A stretch of DNA of 64,000 nt from the NCBI RefSeq assembly GCF_028751195.1, contig NZ_CP066784.1:4340001-4404000 (forward strand). Direction: 5' to 3'. Below are positions 59,844 through 64,000 of the stretch, piece by piece. Numbering within the stretch: the first letter of the stretch is position 1; each line of letters starts with the position of its first letter. The position numbers and the translations under genes were made by a program. The notes beneath the pieces were generated by a model. The model did not search any database, was not told the origin of the DNA, and was given only the letters and a program-made list of their open reading frames with translations. The stretch is from Alicyclobacillus sp. ALC3. GTDB taxonomy: Bacteria > Bacillota > Bacilli > Alicyclobacillales > Alicyclobacillaceae.

Positions 59844-62357
59844 GTGGAAGCAACACAGATCCTAGAACTGGAGATTGATGGTCTTTGTTGCACCGAATGT
59901 TCTATGAGTATCGAAAAAGCGCTCAAGCGTACACATGGTGTCGTGGAGTATCAATTTCTCTTTGGTGCTGAAAAGGCCGTGGTTCAGTATTTGCCTAGTC
60001 AAACGAAACCGTCGGATATCGAGAAATCGATTAAAAGTTTCGGGCATTCGGTTCGAAATCGTAGCATCCGTAAGCCTGCGTCGGAAACCACTGAAACTAC
60101 TGAAACTACTGAGGCCCCGGCCTCAACGGACCAAGAGTTGTCAAAGGCGGAATTCGTCGTGGACGGATTATGCTGTACAGAATGCGTCACGAGCATTGAG
60201 GGAGTCCTTAAACAATTAGAGGGGATATCACACTACGACCTTTTATTCGGCGCGGAAAAGGCCATTGTTTCGTTTGATTCGTCCAAAACGACCATAAAAG
60301 ATATCGAGCGAGCGATTCGCTGTACGGGATACCGCGTGAAAGAAACAAAGACCATCTCTGAAACTGCATCGGTGGTTTCCGGGTCCTGTTCCGAGGGAAC
60401 TTGTACAACCTGTAGCCCCACACCAATTACACACGCCACGGGAACTTCACAAATTGGCGGCAGATTTGCAAGTGTGGCCAAAGGGTCGTGGAATTCGATC
60501 CGTTTTTGGTTTGTAGCCGTCATCGCTCTCGTGGTGCTTGGGGAAGTTACTGGAGAGACATTCGGGTGGTTAGACCGCCTAATAGAGGTCGTACCAATCT
60601 GGCTACTCCTCGTCGCAACGGCTCTTGGTGGCTATCCGATTTTCCGTCGTGCATTGTTAGGGATTCGGTCGAAGCAGTCCAATGTCGATCAGATGATGAG
60701 CGTTGGTATTCTGGCTGCCATATTGGTTGGCCAATTTGTTTCTGCGCTTCTTTTAGTGTTTTTCATGTCGATTGCGCATTACCTTGAAGGATACACCGTA
60801 AACCAGGTACGGCAAGCCATTCGCCACCTCGTTGAGTTGGCTCCGTCAACGGCTCGGGTCGTTCGCGGGGAAGAAGAAGCCGAGTTACCCGTAGGACAGG
60901 TGAAACCGGGGGAAATTGTGCGGGTTCGTCCCGGAGAACGCATTCCAGTGGACGGTCACGTGGTTGAGGGCAAGGCTGTGGTTAATCAGGCTACTATTAC
61001 AGGTGAATCTTTACCTGTCGAAAAGGGCAGGGGTGACGAGGTGTATGCCGGCACGATTGCCGAACGTGGGTTCCTTGATGTGAAAATGGAGCGCTCGGGC
61101 GAACAAACCATGTTGGGTCAGATTATTCACTTAGTCGAGTATGCAGAGGCCCAGAAAGCGCCGATACAACGCTTCGCTGACAAATTTACCGCTTGGTTTT
61201 TGCCGTCTGTGCTTGCGATTGCACTTCTGACGTACATCCTGAGTGGGCATCTCATGTATGCAGTGGCAGTACTCGTGGCGGCATGTCCGTGTGCGGTAGG
61301 GCTTGCCACTCCGTTGTCAGTCGTATCGAGTGTGGGAAGTGCCGCCCGCCGGGGGTTGCTTATCAAGGGTGGCTTGACATTGGAGACTTTGGCCCGCGTC
61401 GATACGTTCGTGGTTGACAAGACAGGTACACTGACCCTTGGCGAACCTCAGGTCACGGAAGTTGTGCCGGCCTCCGATTTTTTCGACGAAGAGACGATAA
61501 TTCAATTAGCGAGTTCTCTGGAACGGTTTTCTGAGCACCCGCTTGCGGGGGCTATTAGGAAGGTTGCATTCAATAGAGAGATTCCATTAATCGACGCGGA
61601 AGACTTCGCGGGTTTACCGGGGTTGGGTCTTCGCGGTCGGATCAACGGAAAGCAGATGTTTCTAGGAAATCGCAAGTGGCTAACCCAAAACGGGGTTGAG
61701 ATATCATCAGAACGATCGATTGAAGCCGAAGAGTTTGAAAGTGCAGGCCAAACGGTCTTGTTCCTTGCACGGGAGAATTCCTGTATTGGATTGATTGCCG
61801 TGGCAGACCCAGTCCGACCAAATGTGGCACAGGCTCTCAACCAACTCCGTAAAATGGGTATCCGAAAAGTGGTACTGCTATCGGGGGATAATGCTCATGT
61901 CGTAGAAGCAGTTGCGAATGAGTTGGGAATTGACGATGTACATGCAGAATGTTTGCCCACAGACAAAATTCGCTTCGTACAGTCCTTGCAAGCAGAAGGT
62001 CACGTGGTCGCTGTGGTTGGAGATGGCGTCAATGATGCGCCGTCACTTGTTCAAGCGGATGTCGGAATCGCCATGGGGGTGGTGGGTAGTGACATTGCGA
62101 CGGAGGCCGCCGATGTGGTTCTCATGCGGGATGACTGGAGGCAGGTAGTCGATGCTATTGAGATTGGTCGTCGAACGGCACGCACGATTCGTCAGAATAT
62201 TGGTATCGGAATCGGGTGGAACGTGATGACCCTTGGAATGGCATCTATAGGTATTATTGGTCCAGTTCTCTCCGCCGCATCTGAAGCAATGCCAGACGTA
62301 TTCGTCGCACTGAATTCCTCTCGACTCTACCGAAAAAATCCCGCAACGAAGGTTTAA
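59844..62357 (+). CDS. soft-metal P1B-type ATPase with two CCxEC HMA domains
   Basis: An 837-aa pump. Two N-terminal HMA-like domains, each with DGLCCTEC (near residues 12 and 107), are joined by a Thr/Glu repeat linker (TTETTETTEA) and followed by a Cys-rich segment (SGSCSEGTCTTCSP). Core motifs: AACPCAVGLATPLSVVS with the CPC at about residue 480, VDKTGTLTLGEP, SEHPLAGAI and GDGVNDAPSLVQADVG. The CPC plus Cys-Cys-x-x-Cys HMAs suggest Zn/Cd/Pb-type or another soft metal rather than copper, for which GMTCxxC is usual. GTG 59844 has AGGAGTG upstream; the frame reaches further up without a good start. The paired ArsR protein has a Cys-x-Cys site. Confidence 0.9.
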   Translation: MEATQILELEIDGLCCTECSMSIEKALKRTHGVVEYQFLFGAEKAVVQYLPSQTKPSDIEKSIKSFGHSVRNRSIRKPASETTETTETTEAPASTDQELSKAEFVVDGLCCTECVTSIEGVLKQLEGISHYDLLFGAEKAIVSFDSSKTTIKDIERAIRCTGYRVKETKTISETASVVSGSCSEGTCTTCSPTPITHATGTSQIGGRFASVAKGSWNSIRFWFVAVIALVVLGEVTGETFGWLDRLIEVVPIWLLLVATALGGYPIFRRALLGIRSKQSNVDQMMSVGILAAILVGQFVSALLLVFFMSIAHYLEGYTVNQVRQAIRHLVELAPSTARVVRGEEEAELPVGQVKPGEIVRVRPGERIPVDGHVVEGKAVVNQATITGESLPVEKGRGDEVYAGTIAERGFLDVKMERSGEQTMLGQIIHLVEYAEAQKAPIQRFADKFTAWFLPSVLAIALLTYILSGHLMYAVAVLVAACPCAVGLATPLSVVSSVGSAARRGLLIKGGLTLETLARVDTFVVDKTGTLTLGEPQVTEVVPASDFFDEETIIQLASSLERFSEHPLAGAIRKVAFNREIPLIDAEDFAGLPGLGLRGRINGKQMFLGNRKWLTQNGVEISSERSIEAEEFESAGQTVLFLARENSCIGLIAVADPVRPNVAQALNQLRKMGIRKVVLLSGDNAHVVEAVANELGIDDVHAECLPTDKIRFVQSLQAEGHVVAVVGDGVNDAPSLVQADVGIAMGVVGSDIATEAADVVLMRDDWRQVVDAIEIGRRTARTIRQNIGIGIGWNVMTLGMASIGIIGPVLSAASEAMPDVFVALNSSRLYRKNPATKV

Positions 62358-62889
62358 TGTCTCTGCGGATGCAGTACCTATCAAATAATCCTGTGGAGGT
62401 AAACGTCTGGTAGGTTAGAAGCTTTGGACCGTAGTTGTAGGAATCTTGGGGATAGCAGGGGTTTAGATGTACGCCTGGCAATTAACAGCCGACAAGTTGT
62501 ACAGAGCCGACGATCGGTTTCAAGGACCGTCATCGGCATGCTACAAGTAAACAACATTGGAGTTGAGGTGTTGTAGAACGACACTTGAGGTCGATGACCT
62601 ATGAGGGGTAGGTGAAAATGATGAAGAAACGATCTCTCGCTACCGTCACCGTCACGCTGATTTTGGGACATCAAACAGAATACGAAAATTTGAGAATAGG
62701 CAAGTTAGTAAAATTCTTAAGACCGTAATTGAAGTCGTAGTAACACTATGATCATGGAGGGTCGCTTCGTACTGGATTTGTGGCGTAATACCTAGTTGGA
62801 CCTGCATGGGGTGCAACAAGCGAACATTTCCATATCCAGAATATACAAAAACACAATTGATTGAATTGAATGGAAGGAGGAAGCGGAGT
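62358..62889. other. gene-free region with a truncated signal-peptide frame
   Basis: About 530 bases between the ATPase and the peptidase. Apart from the 35-codon frame at 62621 there is no supported gene. It should hold the promoter of the peptidase gene. Confidence 0.4.
62621..62728 (+). pseudogene. possible remnant of a secreted-protein gene
   Basis: Behind GGGGTAGGTG, an ATG opens with MKKRSLATVTVTLILG, a typical signal-peptide start, then turns into an unrelated basic tail and stops after 35 codons. It looks like the first codons of an exported protein fused to other sequence by deletion. Confidence 0.3.
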
Positions 62890-63714
62890 ATGCATCGACA
62901 AGGTCGAGGAAAATATAAGACAAAGCGCAAACTCTACCGATTCCTAACAGTGATGGGGATAACTTTCCTGATTGGTGGGGTTCTTTATGTTTGGCGCGAC
63001 GTACGGTTGCAAAGCCACGTTATCAACCACGCGAAAACATCCAAGGTGCCATCGAATGGTACACATGTTCAGGAATCCCATAAAGTTCAACACACAGAAG
63101 CTTTGCCAACGGCAGCTTTAATTGATGTTCCTCCTCAGTCGCAGTTTCCTCAGTTGCCGACAGGATGCGAGGTTACAAGTCTATCTATGTTGTTTACAGC
63201 AATCGGACATCCCGTGGATAAAATGACATTGGCCCGAAAGGAACCGACGGATCCGACAAAAAGAGTGTTGGGACCCAATGGAAGTATCGTGTACTGGGGC
63301 AATCCAAACGTTGGATTCGTGGGAGATGTATATTCGCAGTTCAATGGTTACGGCATTTTTCATGGGCCAATTGTGACTTTGATTAATGAGATACTACCGG
63401 GAAGGGCAGAGGATCTTACTGGTCTTCCGTTTACAGATATACTTTCCGTTGTGGCTCATGGAACTCCGGTCATGGTTTGGACAACAGCCACCTTTAAACC
63501 TACTTCCATGTGGGAGACTTGGAATAGTAAGGAGGGTATAGTTCGTGTGACGATGGAGGAACATGCCGTATTGCTCGTTGGATATGACCAAACTCAACTC
63601 TTTATAAATGATCCCCTGAACGGTACGAAAGCCGAGCCCGTAAATCGCCAACAATTTATTGCAGCTTGGAAACAACTCGGGAAGCAGGCTGTGACAATAA
63701 AAAAGAACACATAG
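62890..63714 (+). CDS. exported C39-type (papain-fold) peptidase homologue, copy 2
   Basis: A 274-aa protein, same length as copy 1 at 37732. Basic N terminus, membrane anchor (residues 21-37), linker, then PQLPTGCEVTSLSMLFTAIG with the catalytic Cys, VYWGNPNVGFVGDV, and MEEHAVLLVGYDQ with the His, followed by NDPLNG. AAGGAGG precedes ATG 62890; an upstream start at 62806 would add 28 polar residues ahead of the anchor. Both copies stand alone, each beside a metal-export locus, so they may be spread by duplication. Confidence 0.82.
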   Translation: MHRQGRGKYKTKRKLYRFLTVMGITFLIGGVLYVWRDVRLQSHVINHAKTSKVPSNGTHVQESHKVQHTEALPTAALIDVPPQSQFPQLPTGCEVTSLSMLFTAIGHPVDKMTLARKEPTDPTKRVLGPNGSIVYWGNPNVGFVGDVYSQFNGYGIFHGPIVTLINEILPGRAEDLTGLPFTDILSVVAHGTPVMVWTTATFKPTSMWETWNSKEGIVRVTMEEHAVLLVGYDQTQLFINDPLNGTKAEPVNRQQFIAAWKQLGKQAVTIKKNT

Positions 63715-64000
63715 TGGGTACTTAATAAAAATTGAAACTGGTCCATAACCCAAAAAGTGGAACGCTCGAATTGAATCGTACGTAGATAAAGAGACCATTA
63801 TCGTGAATGGTGGGGTGTGGGTAGTAAGGACTGGCGTATTGTTCTGTGTCACGCCACCGGGATCTCCGCAGTATGGTTGATCCAAACCAATGTCTTAGAG
63901 TGCCAGACCCTGATTCCGGGCCTGCCGCGCCACGTTGGCGCGTGTCGGCCGAAAAGAGGGAGATGCGATATACATCACTTGTATTCAACTGCAGATGCGA
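63715..64000. other. end of window, no gene supported
   Basis: Open minus-strand frames here have poor composition. A short perfect hairpin lies at 63926-63942 (CGCGCCA / TGGCGCG, three-base loop) without a T run. Confidence 0.4.

Noticed and set aside
63722-63988. Minus-strand frames at the window end that might be part of a transposase
   Set aside because: No catalytic or DNA-binding pattern could be seen; evidence too thin.
1-64000. CRISPR arrays, tRNA or rRNA genes, phage or replication modules
   Set aside because: Looked for regular spaced repeats, cloverleaf ends and known gene words; none found.

Overview
The window looks like an accessory, metal- and redox-centred island of an endospore-forming Bacillota bacterium, most plausibly an acidophile related to Alicyclobacillus or Sulfobacillus. 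This is inference. The supporting signs are relics of sporulation genes (spoIIR, ywmB-like), strong Gram-positive Shine-Dalgarno sequences with frequent TTG and GTG starts, mid-range GC, a secreted cupredoxin with rusticyanin ligand spacing (rusticyanin is the blue copper protein of acidophilic iron oxidisers), and an unusually dense set of copper and soft-metal genes. There are no rRNA or tRNA genes, no CRISPR array and no phage or replication module.

Layout. 1-2.2 kb: end of a methyltransferase, then a DsrE / sulfide:quinone-reductase-like pair. 2.2-9.7 kb: rusticyanin-like protein, small membrane and SHOCT proteins, an MFS transporter, a divergent CsoR/FrmR-type repressor, a LuxR-type regulator with a degenerate receiver, and an envelope-stress set (unknown 362-aa protein, PspA, SHOCT protein). 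9.7-13.3 kb: multicopper oxidase facing a two-component system. 13.3-15 kb: broken spoIIR and a ywmB-like gene. 15-22 kb: a thioredoxin-like (TlpA/ResA) and CcdA operon for extracytoplasmic thiol or cytochrome c chemistry, preceded by a decayed duplicate of one TlpA gene and followed by a decayed, short relative of the rusticyanin-like gene. 22.5-28.5 kb: cytochrome b-like operon, a CsoR variant, an Lgt-like gene with a small secreted protein, and a YHS-domain protein. 28.7-37 kb: IS remnants, a two-domain multicopper oxidase, a beta-carbonic-anhydrase-like enzyme, a truncated transporter and an intact 1.6-kb IS1380-type insertion sequence. 37-51.6 kb: the main copper locus (csoR, copA, copZ, two-component system), MarR and BlaI/M56 regulators, a third multicopper oxidase, and a second Lgt-like plus secreted-protein cassette. 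51.7-62.4 kb: three ArsR-regulated export loci: a CadC/CadA-like pair, a CDF operon with a His-rich zinc-ribbon protein, MATE and YnfA, and an ArsR plus double-HMA P-type ATPase. 62.9-63.7 kb: a second copy of a C39-type peptidase gene first seen at 37.7 kb.

How the parts fit. Copper entry and oxidation are handled by CopA, CopZ and three multicopper oxidases; Cd, Zn, Pb or As-type metals by two further P-type ATPases and a CDF exporter. Four sites near the pattern ATACC-N6-GGGTAT lie ahead of csoR-copA-copZ, the cytochrome b operon, the first lgt-like gene and the YHS gene, which suggests one CsoR regulon. A separate leader of about 75 bp occurs three times ahead of genes for secreted Met-rich proteins. 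The most unusual single feature is an in-frame TGA exactly at the first Cys of the CxxC metal-binding motif of the CadA-like ATPase, downstream of a start that overlaps the stop of cadC. It is either a nonsense mutation or a recoded codon (selenocysteine is the obvious candidate). The repeated Lgt-like plus three-Cys secreted-protein cassette and the non-standard cytochrome b operon are the best candidates for undescribed biology.
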